A stretch of 64,000 bases of DNA, from assembly GCA_946482515.1 (NCBI GenBank), contig CAMLRS010000003.1:248001-312000 (forward strand). The letters run 5' to 3'. The stretch is from an uncultured Flavobacteriales bacterium (GTDB lineage Bacteria; Bacteroidota; Bacteroidia; Flavobacteriales; Crocinitomicaceae). Under the pieces are notes generated by a model that saw only the letters and a program-made list of their open reading frames with translations, was not told the DNA's origin and searched no databases. This document shows positions 16,037 through 23,177 of the stretch, piece after piece. The position numbers and the translations under genes were made by a program. Numbering within the stretch: the stretch's first letter is position 1; the number at the start of each line of letters is the position of its first letter.

Positions 16037-16102
16037 CTGACAAAAATCAACCGGTAGGTTGATGAAACTCAACGGTACCGGACAGACAACCGGATACATT
16101 TG
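16037..16102 (+). promoter_or_regulatory. Fnr-type activated promoter of the usp operon
   Basis: Distal site 16037-16050: CTGAC-AAAA-ATCAA. Proximal site 16059-16072: TTGAT-GAAA-CTCAA, nine of ten positions of the Fnr consensus. Centres are 22 bp apart. A perfect TAnnTTTG (TACATTTG, 16095-16102) follows, its G 36.5 bp from the proximal centre. This places the site at about -41.5 from a start near 16107. No -33 TTG is found at normal spacing, consistent with an activator-dependent promoter. An overlapping longer palindrome ATCAACC-GGTA-GGTTGAT spans 16046-16063. Confidence 0.7.
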
Positions 16103-16120
16103 CTTCAAAGCGAAAGTATC

Positions 16121-16210
16121 ATGGAAACGATTGCACACTATCATTTTATTGCCGGAGTTGCTTTTGTCCTGATCTTCGCCGGCTGTTTTTTCTCATTGCT
16201 TAACCAATGA
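16121..16210 (+). CDS. 29-residue single-span membrane peptide
   Basis: METIAHYHFIAGVAFVLIFA then GCFFSLLNQ: a short polar N-terminus followed by one hydrophobic helix of about 19 residues. The ATG lies about 14 bases downstream of the predicted start of transcription. The stop overlaps the next small ORF by ATGA, a strong sign of translation. It is the first gene of the Fnr-type promoter. No family is recognised; tiny membrane subunits of respiratory complexes are one analogy only. Confidence 0.6.
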   Translation: METIAHYHFIAGVAFVLIFAGCFFSLLNQ

Positions 16211-16338
16211 ATGCCTGGTGGAACATATCCTCCTGGTTCTCCATTGGCTCGGTCTTCCACCGAATTCTGATGCACATGTCGCTCCTGTACATGGAGAAGA
16301 CACCTGCACTCTACAATCTGCTGTTAATCCTTTTTTAA
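16207..16338 (+). CDS. 43-residue hydrophobic small protein
   Basis: It starts MNAWWNISSWFSIGSVFHRI and continues to a hydrophobic C-terminus LYNLLLILF. Tryptophans sit near the N-terminus; His, Arg and Met-rich residues lie in the middle. It looks amphipathic or membrane-associated rather than like random translation, and it is coupled to the preceding 29-residue ORF by an ATGA overlap. It ends 11 bp before the universal stress protein gene. Function is unknown. Confidence 0.6.
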   Translation: MNAWWNISSWFSIGSVFHRILMHMSLLYMEKTPALYNLLLILF

Positions 16339-16349
16339 AATAATACCTT

Positions 16350-17165
16350 ATGAAAACAATTCTTGTACCCGTTGATTTTTCAGAAACATGCGACAATGCA
16401 CTGAATTACGCCGTGAAATTTGCTCAAAAGGCAAAAGCACAACTCCGGTTGCTCAATGTCTACGATTATCCGATTGTGTCAAGTGAGCCTCTCGTCTGGA
16501 TTCCGTCGACCAATGAATTAATCAGAGAACATCTTAAACGATTGGAAAGCATTCGTGAAAAGATCTGCCAGCAATATGGCGAAGCGTTGGGCGTGGAGTG
16601 TTACTGCGAGCCCGGTACGGTCATTGAAACGATCAATGCATTTGTGGAAGCGCATCACACAGACCTGATCATTATGGGCATGCAGGGAGGTGGATTCGTA
16701 TCCGAAAAGATTATCGGAAGTACCACCACATCACTAATGCGCAAAGCAGCCTGCCCCGTACTGGGCATCCCGAAGCGGTCTAAATTCGAATCGCTCAGGC
16801 AGGTCGTTCTGGCTACCGACCATCAGGCTGCAGATTATACCAAAATCCTGAAGCCTTTGAGAAAACTGATCGGAATTTTCGATGCGCACCTGTTTGTGCT
16901 GCATGTGACTGAACCAACGGTCAAGGTGTCCAAGGAAATCACAACGGATGTAGGTCGTGCATTGGAAGGAATTCCGTATACCATTCATTCTGTAGCGCAT
17001 ACGGACATTGCCGTAGCTATCGACCAATTCGTCGAAAACAAGGCCATCGATATGGCAGTTGTGATTCCGCGCAGACATTCCTTTTTCTACTCGCTTTTTC
17101 ACGAAGCGAATACGAAAAAACTGGCTTTTCATACGGATGTTCCGTTGCTGGCACTTCACGAATAA
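16350..17165 (+). CDS. Universal stress protein, two Usp domains
   Basis: 271 residues, two tandem UspA folds. Domain 1 (about 1-145) begins KTILVPVDFSETCDNAL and keeps the ATP-binding loop IIMGMQGGGFVSEKIIGSTT and CPVLGIP. Domain 2 (about 150-271) begins RQVVLATDHQAAD; its loop (IPRRHSFFYSLFHEANTKKL) has lost the glycines, so only domain 1 is likely to bind ATP. Usp proteins help cells survive starvation and respiratory arrest. It is the first large gene after two small ORFs under an Fnr-type promoter. Confidence 0.93.
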   Translation: MKTILVPVDFSETCDNALNYAVKFAQKAKAQLRLLNVYDYPIVSSEPLVWIPSTNELIREHLKRLESIREKICQQYGEALGVECYCEPGTVIETINAFVEAHHTDLIIMGMQGGGFVSEKIIGSTTTSLMRKAACPVLGIPKRSKFESLRQVVLATDHQAADYTKILKPLRKLIGIFDAHLFVLHVTEPTVKVSKEITTDVGRALEGIPYTIHSVAHTDIAVAIDQFVENKAIDMAVVIPRRHSFFYSLFHEANTKKLAFHTDVPLLALHE

Positions 17166-17177
17166 AGATCAGAGCTT

Positions 17178-17546
17178 ATGAAACTTGTAATCGACAATGA
17201 ACAGCCTATTGCGCTGATACGGGAACAATTCAACAGATCGTTTCCGTTTCTGAAGCTGGAGTTCTTTCTAAAGACGCACTCGCCGGGCCAGACGTCCAGC
17301 CTGAAGTATAAACAACCCTGGAGCAAAAAGATAGGGGAGCTCCGGAACGGGGAAAATGGAGGTGAAATTACGCTGCACCCTGATATGACCGTGGGGGAAC
17401 TGGAACAGTTATTCGGGCAGCAATACGGACTTGCGGTGCAGGTATTCCGGAGGTTCGGCAGTAACTGGCTGGAAACTGCGAAAACCGACAGCTGGACCCT
17501 GGCGGCCCTGAACTCTCAGGCAGAAAAGGATGAGCATTTCCTGTAG
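17178..17546 (+). CDS. Hypothetical protein in the usp operon
   Basis: 122 residues, soluble, charged. The N-terminal part (MKLVIDNEQPIALIREQFNR) and a central MTVGELEQLFGQQYGLAVQVFRR segment suggest a small alpha/beta fold, but no family is recognised. The segment from about 75 resembles a ubiquitin-like or ThiS-like edge only vaguely. It begins 12 bp after usp and ends 31 bp before a membrane protein gene, clearly within one operon, so a stress-related role is inferred from context. Confidence 0.7.
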   Translation: MKLVIDNEQPIALIREQFNRSFPFLKLEFFLKTHSPGQTSSLKYKQPWSKKIGELRNGENGGEITLHPDMTVGELEQLFGQQYGLAVQVFRRFGSNWLETAKTDSWTLAALNSQAEKDEHFL

Positions 17547-17577
17547 CCGCCGGTCGATTTAGTACGAACTTCAAGTT

Positions 17578-17997
17578 ATGAATATGAAAAATATACGCGT
17601 TATCACCATCAGCCTCCTGTTTTTCATTGCATTAAACGCATTAACGGGAGGGTATTTACTCATGCTGGATCCCTCTGGCACGTTACTGAATCTCAGTATC
17701 GAACAGGTAGGTCCCGCTGTATTCGACGATTTCCTGATTCCGGGAATCTTCCTCTTCCTTTTCAACGGAATTCAGGGGTTGCTCACCGGGGTTTTCGTGC
17801 TTTTTCAGTGGAAGTATTATGCCGAACTGGTGATTGTACAGGGAATGATCCTGTTTGCATGGATCACTGTGCAGATATTCTTTGTTGATCAGATTTTTTA
17901 TCAGCAATACGCAGTAGTCGCCATTGGGCTGGTTCTGTTCGTGTTTGGTATACGGATGCGACAAACTCAGGCGAACAGGCAACCAACAAGAAAATAA
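17578..17997 (+). CDS. Four-span membrane protein of unknown function
   Basis: 139 residues, with hydrophobic segments at about 6-28, 58-80, 84-105 and 110-130. ATG 17578 is chosen; ATG 17584 is an alternative two codons later. It ends RMRQTQANRQPTRK, a basic cytoplasmic tail. The stop codon overlaps the start of the next membrane protein gene (TAATG), so they are translated together. No known family is recognised. Confidence 0.7.
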   Translation: MNMKNIRVITISLLFFIALNALTGGYLLMLDPSGTLLNLSIEQVGPAVFDDFLIPGIFLFLFNGIQGLLTGVFVLFQWKYYAELVIVQGMILFAWITVQIFFVDQIFYQQYAVVAIGLVLFVFGIRMRQTQANRQPTRK

Positions 17998-18689
17998 TGC
18001 AGCGATATTCGAAAGCCATGACACGCCTGTCCGTCAGCCATTTGTTAGTCATCCCGGTGATCGGGATTGTGCTATTTATTGTCCTGTATGTTATTGCAGC
18101 ACGGTTTTATCCCGGTGGCTCGAACGCTGATCTGCTGCATGAAGGCTTTGACTGGCTGAATAATTACTGGTGCGATCTGATTGCGCGCTACGGGAAAAAC
18201 GGAGTGCTGAACGCGGCCCGCCCGATCGCTCTTACAGCGATGATCATTCTGTTCAGCTCGCTTTCGGTTTTTTGGTTCCTGCTCCCGAATTATTTCCACG
18301 AAACCCGGCTCGGACGCTTGCTGATAGGTTATATCGGCATGTCGGCGATGTTCATACTGGTTTTTATTTTTACCACCCACCACGACACCATCATATTTAT
18401 CGGGGGATCGCTGAGCAGTGTTCCGTTCATCGGCACACTGAGAGAGCTTTACCGCAGCAGCTGGCGATCACTCTTCCGATTGGGGTGTTTTTGTCTGGCA
18501 CTGATCCTGCTCAACTTTTACAGTTATCTGTCGGGCTGGCTTATCGCATTTCTTCCGCTTCTTCAAAAGATCACACTGTTGTTTTTTCTTGCATGGGTGC
18601 TTCTTATCAACTGGAACTGTCTGCATATTTCCAGGTCAAAAATCCGGACCAGGCACCCGGAGCTAGGTAAAGGTCAACTGCGGGCTTGA
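17997..18689 (+). CDS. Six-span membrane protein, possibly DUF998-like
   Basis: 230 residues. Hydrophobic segments lie at about 14-35, 77-97, 108-126, 129-148, 162-180 and 187-206. A loop after the first helix reads FDWLNNYWCDLIARYGKNG and is followed by NAARPIALTAM, a pattern seen in small Bacteroidota membrane proteins that I would place tentatively with DUF998. THHDTIIF in the fourth segment carries two histidines that could matter. It is the last gene before the peroxiredoxin promoter. Confidence 0.65.
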   Translation: MQRYSKAMTRLSVSHLLVIPVIGIVLFIVLYVIAARFYPGGSNADLLHEGFDWLNNYWCDLIARYGKNGVLNAARPIALTAMIILFSSLSVFWFLLPNYFHETRLGRLLIGYIGMSAMFILVFIFTTHHDTIIFIGGSLSSVPFIGTLRELYRSSWRSLFRLGCFCLALILLNFYSYLSGWLIAFLPLLQKITLLFFLAWVLLINWNCLHISRSKIRTRHPELGKGQLRA

Positions 18690-18729
18690 CAAATGTCATA
18701 GTCGGGTGTCGGTACATGGGCGACTTTCG
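18664..18729 (+). promoter_or_regulatory. Fnr/Dnr-type site upstream of the peroxiredoxin gene
   Basis: TTGAC-AAAT-GTCAT (18686-18699) matches TTGAC-N4-GTCAA in nine of ten positions. A lone right half-site GTCAA (18673-18677) sits where a second site 22 bp upstream would have its right arm. The expected -7 window (18722-18729) reads GACTTTCG, four of six fixed positions, with its G again 36.5 bp from the site centre. The distal part overlaps the end of the preceding gene. Weaker than the bon and usp promoters. Confidence 0.5.
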
Positions 18730-18755
18730 TACCAATAATCTTAAACCAACACATT

Positions 18756-19490
18756 ATGGAAACAACAGAGCAATCCGTAGTATCGATGCCGCGCATAGGA
18801 GATGACGCTCCGGCCTTTCACGCGGTTACCACACAGGGCGACATCCGTTTTCCTGATGACTTTTCCGGCAAATGGGTCATCTTCTTTAGTCACCCGGCCG
18901 ATTTTACTCCCGTATGCACTTCCGAGTTCATGACGTTTGCACGCATGGAACCTGAATTTACCGCATTAAATTGCCGATTGCTCGGCTTGTCGATCGACGG
19001 GTTGTTCAGCCACATTGCATGGTTGCGTACTATTCAGGAAAAGATCGAATTCAAAGGCATGAAGGGCGTTGAGGTGCGTTTTCCGCTGATCGAGGATGTA
19101 TCGATGGAGATCGCAAAAGCTTATGGGATGATCCAGCCGGGAGAAAGCTCAACGAAAGCAGTGAGAGCGGTATTCATCATCGATCCGAAAGGAACGATAC
19201 GCGCCATTATTTACTACCCGCTGTCTATGGGACGAAATTTCGACGAGCTGAAGCGCGCGCTGATCGCCCTGCAGACTGCGGATAAGTATGCTATCGCCAC
19301 TCCGGCCGACTGGCGCCCGGGCGATGATGTCATAGTACCGACAGCAGGCTCCTGCGGAGTTGCGAAGGAACGCACCGAACATCCGGGTGAGATGACCTGT
19401 CATGACTGGTTCTTCTGCACGAAACCGCTCCCGTTGGAACAACTGGCGATCGGATCACCTGTCAAAACCACGGAAAATGGAAAGGCATAG
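18756..19490 (+). CDS. Peroxiredoxin of the Prx6/AhpC type
   Basis: 244 residues, a long Prx6-type chain. The peroxidatic cysteine is Cys54 in SHPADFTPVCTSEF. GLSIDGLFSHIAWL and FPLIEDVSMEIAKAYGM are family signatures. Three further cysteines (200, 215, 221) in the C-terminal extension (GSCGVAKERTE, MTCHDWFFCTK) resemble archaeal Prx6 enzymes, where C-terminal cysteines resolve the oxidised form. It would reduce hydrogen peroxide and organic peroxides, with electrons possibly supplied by the thioredoxin encoded two genes downstream. Confidence 0.93.
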   Translation: METTEQSVVSMPRIGDDAPAFHAVTTQGDIRFPDDFSGKWVIFFSHPADFTPVCTSEFMTFARMEPEFTALNCRLLGLSIDGLFSHIAWLRTIQEKIEFKGMKGVEVRFPLIEDVSMEIAKAYGMIQPGESSTKAVRAVFIIDPKGTIRAIIYYPLSMGRNFDELKRALIALQTADKYAIATPADWRPGDDVIVPTAGSCGVAKERTEHPGEMTCHDWFFCTKPLPLEQLAIGSPVKTTENGKA

Positions 19491-19926
19491 CTACAACGTA
19501 CAGGTGACCTGGAACAACGATCGCCGTGGAGTGCTTTGTTCGCCCGAGCTTATGAGCACCGCGAGCAGGAATTGCATCGAAGTAGCAACACCGCCGGAGT
19601 TCCCCGGAGGAATTGCCGGAATCTGGTCACCGGAACATTTGTTCACCGCTGCTGTTGCAAGCTGTTTCATGACAACATTCCTAGCGATTGCAGAGAACTC
19701 GCAGTTATCGTTTGTTCATTTCGAGTGTGCCTCCGAAGGTGTATTAGATGAGGTCGACGGAAAACCGGAACTTACCGAAATCATCCTGCGACCTGTCGTA
19801 ACCCTTGCAAATGAACAACACCGTGAACGAACGCTGCGTATCCTGCAGAAAGCGGAGGCGGCCTGCCTGATTTCTCATGCCGTTCGGATCCCGATTGCTA
19901 CGATCCCTGCTGTTGCGACCATTTAA
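19477..19926 (+). CDS. OsmC/Ohr-family peroxide-related protein
   Basis: 149 residues from ATG 19477, which overlaps the peroxiredoxin stop by 14 bases; a longer reading from 19402 lies in the peroxiredoxin gene and is rejected. The two redox cysteines of the OsmC fold are present: one in AAVASCFMTTFL and one in AEAACLISHAVRI. The middle WSPEHLFTAAV is characteristic. OsmC-like proteins reduce organic hydroperoxides. Translation is probably coupled to the peroxiredoxin. Confidence 0.9.
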   Translation: MERHSYNVQVTWNNDRRGVLCSPELMSTASRNCIEVATPPEFPGGIAGIWSPEHLFTAAVASCFMTTFLAIAENSQLSFVHFECASEGVLDEVDGKPELTEIILRPVVTLANEQHRERTLRILQKAEAACLISHAVRIPIATIPAVATI

Positions 19927-19947
19927 ACGCTCAAATTTCAATAAGCC

Positions 19948-20280
19948 ATGGCAAACTTTTCAACATACATCAACGGTGAAACACCAGTGCTGGTCGATTT
20001 TTATGCCGACTGGTGTCAGCCGTGTAAAACGATGTCACGTATTCTTGAAGAACTGAAGTCCCGAGTAGGCGATCGCGCCAGGATCATAAAAGTCAACATC
20101 GACCGAAATCCGAAGGTAACGCTTACCTACCGCGTTAAAAGTGTGCCAACGCTTATTCTTTTCAGGAAAGGAGAGATCGTATGGCGCTGGTCGGGCATTG
20201 TCCTGGCCGACGAGCTGCAGCGCGTTATTCAATCGGTCGAACAGCGCCGTGCGCCGGATTATGAAAACCATCCGCATTAA
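19948..20280 (+). CDS. trxA: Thioredoxin
   Basis: 110 residues, complete thioredoxin fold. The active site is WCQPCK rather than the classical WCGPC, in VLVDFYADWCQPCKTMS (about 29-36). The cis-proline loop is VKSVPTLILF. No signal peptide, so it is cytoplasmic. It lies 21 bp after the osmC-like gene and 9 bp before the mlaE-like gene, and may recycle the peroxiredoxin. Confidence 0.93.
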   Translation: MANFSTYINGETPVLVDFYADWCQPCKTMSRILEELKSRVGDRARIIKVNIDRNPKVTLTYRVKSVPTLILFRKGEIVWRWSGIVLADELQRVIQSVEQRRAPDYENHPH

Positions 20281-20289
20281 GCTTTCCAG

Positions 20290-21054
20290 ATGGTAGAGGG
20301 CCTGCTGCGCATATTGGGTGAAACCGGAGAGATCAGCCGTTTCACTGCTCGTTTCTTCCGGGAGCTTTTCCGGCGCGGACACGAATTTGCCGAAATGCTT
20401 CGTCAGTGCTTTTTTCTGGGGTATAAATCACTGGGATTGGTGATGACCACGGGTTTTATCATCGGACTGGTGATCACGATACAATCGCGTCCGACGCTTG
20501 TTAAATTCGGTGCTGAAGCGTGGCTGCCGGGAATGATCTCCGTATCACTTGTCCGGGAAATCGTTCCGGTAATCACGGCGCTGATCTGTGCGGGTAAAAT
20601 CGGTTCGGGAATCGGAGCGGAGCTTGGTTCGATGAAAGTGACCGAGCAGATCGATGCCATGGATGTTTCCGGTACCAATCCTTTCAAATACTTGGTCGTG
20701 ACCAGGGTGTTCGCTACCACGCTCATGGTACCTTTATTGGTTGTCTTTGCCGATGCGGTTGCGCTTTACGGAGGCTACCTGGGTGTCAATATCCGGGGTG
20801 CGGTTAGCTGGAACCTCTATTGGGCGCAGGTATTCGAATCGCTTTCGTTTGGCGATATCATTCCTTCCATCGCCAAAACGTTTTTCTTTGGCTTCGCCAT
20901 CGGCTTGATCAGCTGTTATAAAGGCTACACCACCCAGCGCGGGACAGAAGGTGTGGGCCGGTCGGCAAACGCGGCGGTCGTTCTCGCTTCACTGCTGGTA
21001 TTCATACTCGATCTGATCGCGGTTCAGCTCACCGACCTCTTACAGCTCACATGA
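20290..21054 (+). CDS. mlaE: MlaE-type ABC transporter permease
   Basis: 254 residues of the MlaE/permease family (also called YrbE). An N-terminal amphipathic region is followed by about five membrane helices. The motifs ITALICAGKIGSGIGAELGSMKVTEQIDAM and ISCYKGY are diagnostic of the permease that works with an MCE protein. Moves phospholipids between inner and outer membrane. Its stop overlaps the ATPase start (ATGA). Confidence 0.93.
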   Translation: MVEGLLRILGETGEISRFTARFFRELFRRGHEFAEMLRQCFFLGYKSLGLVMTTGFIIGLVITIQSRPTLVKFGAEAWLPGMISVSLVREIVPVITALICAGKIGSGIGAELGSMKVTEQIDAMDVSGTNPFKYLVVTRVFATTLMVPLLVVFADAVALYGGYLGVNIRGAVSWNLYWAQVFESLSFGDIIPSIAKTFFFGFAIGLISCYKGYTTQRGTEGVGRSANAAVVLASLLVFILDLIAVQLTDLLQLT

Positions 21055-21824
21055 ACACACCGGAGTTCCATACCACCCTTATATCGGTTCCCGCGGAAGC
21101 CGTTATCCGATTGGAGCACATCTGTAAATCGTTCGGAGAGAACAGCGTGCTGCGCGATTTCAGTCTTGTTCTGCGACGCGGGGAGAACATCGTTGTTCTG
21201 GGAAGATCCGGATCGGGAAAATCGGTCCTGATCAAATGCATTATCGGTTTGATCAAACCTGATTCGGGAACGATTGGTGTTTTTCAGCACGATATTTCTG
21301 CGATCAACATCCGTGAGCTGGATGAAGTGCGCTCGCGCGTGGGATTTCTTTTTCAGAGTAACGCGCTGTATGACTCGATGACCGTGCGGGAAAACCTGGA
21401 GTTTCCACTGCGCCGTCACCGGGGTCGAATAGGCGAAGGGGAGATCGGGCAGCTGGTGGAAGAAGCGCTGGTCAATGTTGGCTTGCCGCATACTGCCGAT
21501 ATGATGCCGTCTGAGCTTTCCGGCGGGATGCGTAAACGGATTGCACTTGCGCGAACGATCATTCTCAAGCCGGAAATTATTCTTTACGATGAACCCACAA
21601 CAGGACTGGATCCGATCACTTCGAGGGAAATCAGTGATCTTATCACGGAGCTTGGAAGGAAATACCAGACATCGTCTATCATCATTTCGCACGACATGCA
21701 TTGTGTCAGGAACGTCGGCGACAAGATCGTCATGCTGATAGAAGGCAGATGCTATGCGGAAGGCACGTATGAACAGCTGCAGCATTCAACTGACGAAAAC
21801 ATCCGAAAATTCTTCGAATCATGA
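21051..21824 (+). CDS. mlaF: MlaF-type ABC transporter ATPase
   Basis: 257 residues. Walker A GRSGSGKSVLIK, Q-loop FLFQSNALYDSMTV, signature LSGGMRKRIALART, Walker B IILYDEPTTGLDP and the switch histidine in IIISHDM are all intact. The family-typical SNALYDSMTVRENLEFPL after the Q-loop identifies the Mla/Mce lipid-transport group. It energises the permease encoded upstream and overlaps both neighbours by four bases, so a single complex is made. Confidence 0.95.
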   Translation: MNTPEFHTTLISVPAEAVIRLEHICKSFGENSVLRDFSLVLRRGENIVVLGRSGSGKSVLIKCIIGLIKPDSGTIGVFQHDISAINIRELDEVRSRVGFLFQSNALYDSMTVRENLEFPLRRHRGRIGEGEIGQLVEEALVNVGLPHTADMMPSELSGGMRKRIALARTIILKPEIILYDEPTTGLDPITSREISDLITELGRKYQTSSIIISHDMHCVRNVGDKIVMLIEGRCYAEGTYEQLQHSTDENIRKFFES

Positions 21825-22774
21825 AAAAAGAAACTACCAGGAATATTCGGCTGGGCCTGATTGTCTTACTGGGCTCCGTGGGAATTATTGCAGCACTTTA
21901 CTATGTTGGCAGCAGGCAGCGGATGTTTGGATCAACCATACAGATCAAGGCTGCGTTTTACAATGTAAGCGGACTGAGAAGGGGAAACAGCGTTCGGTTC
22001 TCGGGAATAGATATCGGTACTGTTGAGTCGATCGAAATCACCAGCGATACTTCAGTAATGGTGGTGATGGTCATTGATTCGGACGCCCGCCGGTTCATCC
22101 GCAAAGACGCACTGGCTTTTATCGGAACGGATGGCATTATGGGGAATAAGCTGGTGAACATCAATCAGTCACGGAGTGCGGAACGGACAATCGAAAACGG
22201 CGATGTGCTCCAAACGTTGCGAACAATGGAAATGGACGCTACCTTTCGCACGCTGAACAGCACCAATGATAACCTGAACGCTGTATCCGCAGATCTCCGC
22301 GCAATTACTGAAAAACTGAACAGCGACCGTTCGCTGCTGAATCTTTTGCTGGACGGAACGGTCGCAGATAACGTACAATCCGCGATTGCCCATTTTCGGT
22401 ATACGGGAGAAAACACAGCGATGCTGACGGGCGATCTGCGCGCAATCGCCCGGGATGTGAACGAAGGAAGGGGAACAGCCGGATTGCTGCTCACAGATAC
22501 ACTGCTCCGACATGATTTTGCGAATACCGTCGTAAACATCCGCATGCTTTCCGACAGCCTGGCGGTTATTTCGGGAAACTTTCAGTCGTTGTCGGAAAAT
22601 CTGAAAAACGGGGAAGGGGTGCTGGGGTTGCTACTGACCGATACCCTGGCAGCTCAAAGGCTCGAGCAGATACTCAGCAATCTGGAGGAAGGCTCGGGGA
22701 ATTTCAACAAGACACTGCTAAACCTGAAAAAGAAATGGCCCTTCAAAGAAAAGAAGCGGTCACGAGGTCAATGA
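21821..22774 (+). CDS. mlaD: MlaD-type MCE lipid-binding protein
   Basis: 317 residues. One membrane anchor at about 10-30, then an MCE domain at about 38-115 (IQIKAAFYNVSGLRRGNSVRFSGIDIGTVESIEI, LAFIGTDGIMGNKLVNI). The rest is a long helical tail with repeated segments (GRGTAGLLLTDTLLRHDF and GEGVLGLLLTDTLAAQRL), as in MCE proteins that form a hexameric tunnel. No mlaB or mlaC gene follows, so the minimal permease-ATPase-MCE set is present here. Confidence 0.92.
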   Translation: MKKETTRNIRLGLIVLLGSVGIIAALYYVGSRQRMFGSTIQIKAAFYNVSGLRRGNSVRFSGIDIGTVESIEITSDTSVMVVMVIDSDARRFIRKDALAFIGTDGIMGNKLVNINQSRSAERTIENGDVLQTLRTMEMDATFRTLNSTNDNLNAVSADLRAITEKLNSDRSLLNLLLDGTVADNVQSAIAHFRYTGENTAMLTGDLRAIARDVNEGRGTAGLLLTDTLLRHDFANTVVNIRMLSDSLAVISGNFQSLSENLKNGEGVLGLLLTDTLAAQRLEQILSNLEEGSGNFNKTLLNLKKKWPFKEKKRSRGQ

Positions 22775-22831
22775 ACCGCTGTTCTCATCTTCCCGATGTA
22801 CTCCAATGAAACGCCGAGTTCAGTTCATCCT

Positions 22832-22851
22832 AAAAATCGAATAGGATTTTT
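22832..22851 (+). terminator. Possible terminator after the mla genes
   Basis: A 7-bp AT-rich stem AAAAATC / GATTTTT with a six-base loop, ending in a T run. It lies 58 bp after the mlaD stop. The low GC content makes the hairpin weak. Confidence 0.4.
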
Positions 22852-23177
22852 GTTAATGAAAAATCTCAAATTCTCTGATAAACAGTTAGCTATTTCTCTT
22901 TTGCCCCTAACGTTCACACTGTCATTGTCCCGCTCTTGTCCCGTCCGGTATCAGGGTTTCTTCCAACAGGAATGAAAATTGCGACGTTAACGCGATTTCT
23001 GCTATTCCCTTGATAAGACGCAATCCCCCGGTATATCAGAATAAGCAAATAGTTAGCAGCGCTTTTTTTATAATGTCGGTTCCGAAACACTTGCATACAT
23101 TTCGGAACTCTAACCGTGTACAATCAGAGTAAACGGTCAGATAATGTGTTCACCTGAGTTAATTGAAAACTTATCAC
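22852..23177. other. Intergenic region with no recognised gene
   Basis: About 325 bases between the mla operon and the T9SS gene at 23178. It probably holds the promoter of that gene, but no TAnnTTTG with a good -33 partner was found. A 69-codon ORF on the minus strand (22914-23123) has no recognisable features and is not annotated. The region is richer in A and T than its flanks. Confidence 0.5.

Noticed and set aside
21024..21785. 253-codon minus-strand ORF opposite mlaF
   Set aside because: The plus strand encodes an ABC ATPase with all motifs; the antisense translation has no recognisable fold.
22914..23123. 69-codon minus-strand ORF in the gap before the 23178 gene
   Set aside because: Basic composition, no signal or family, no promoter element recognised.
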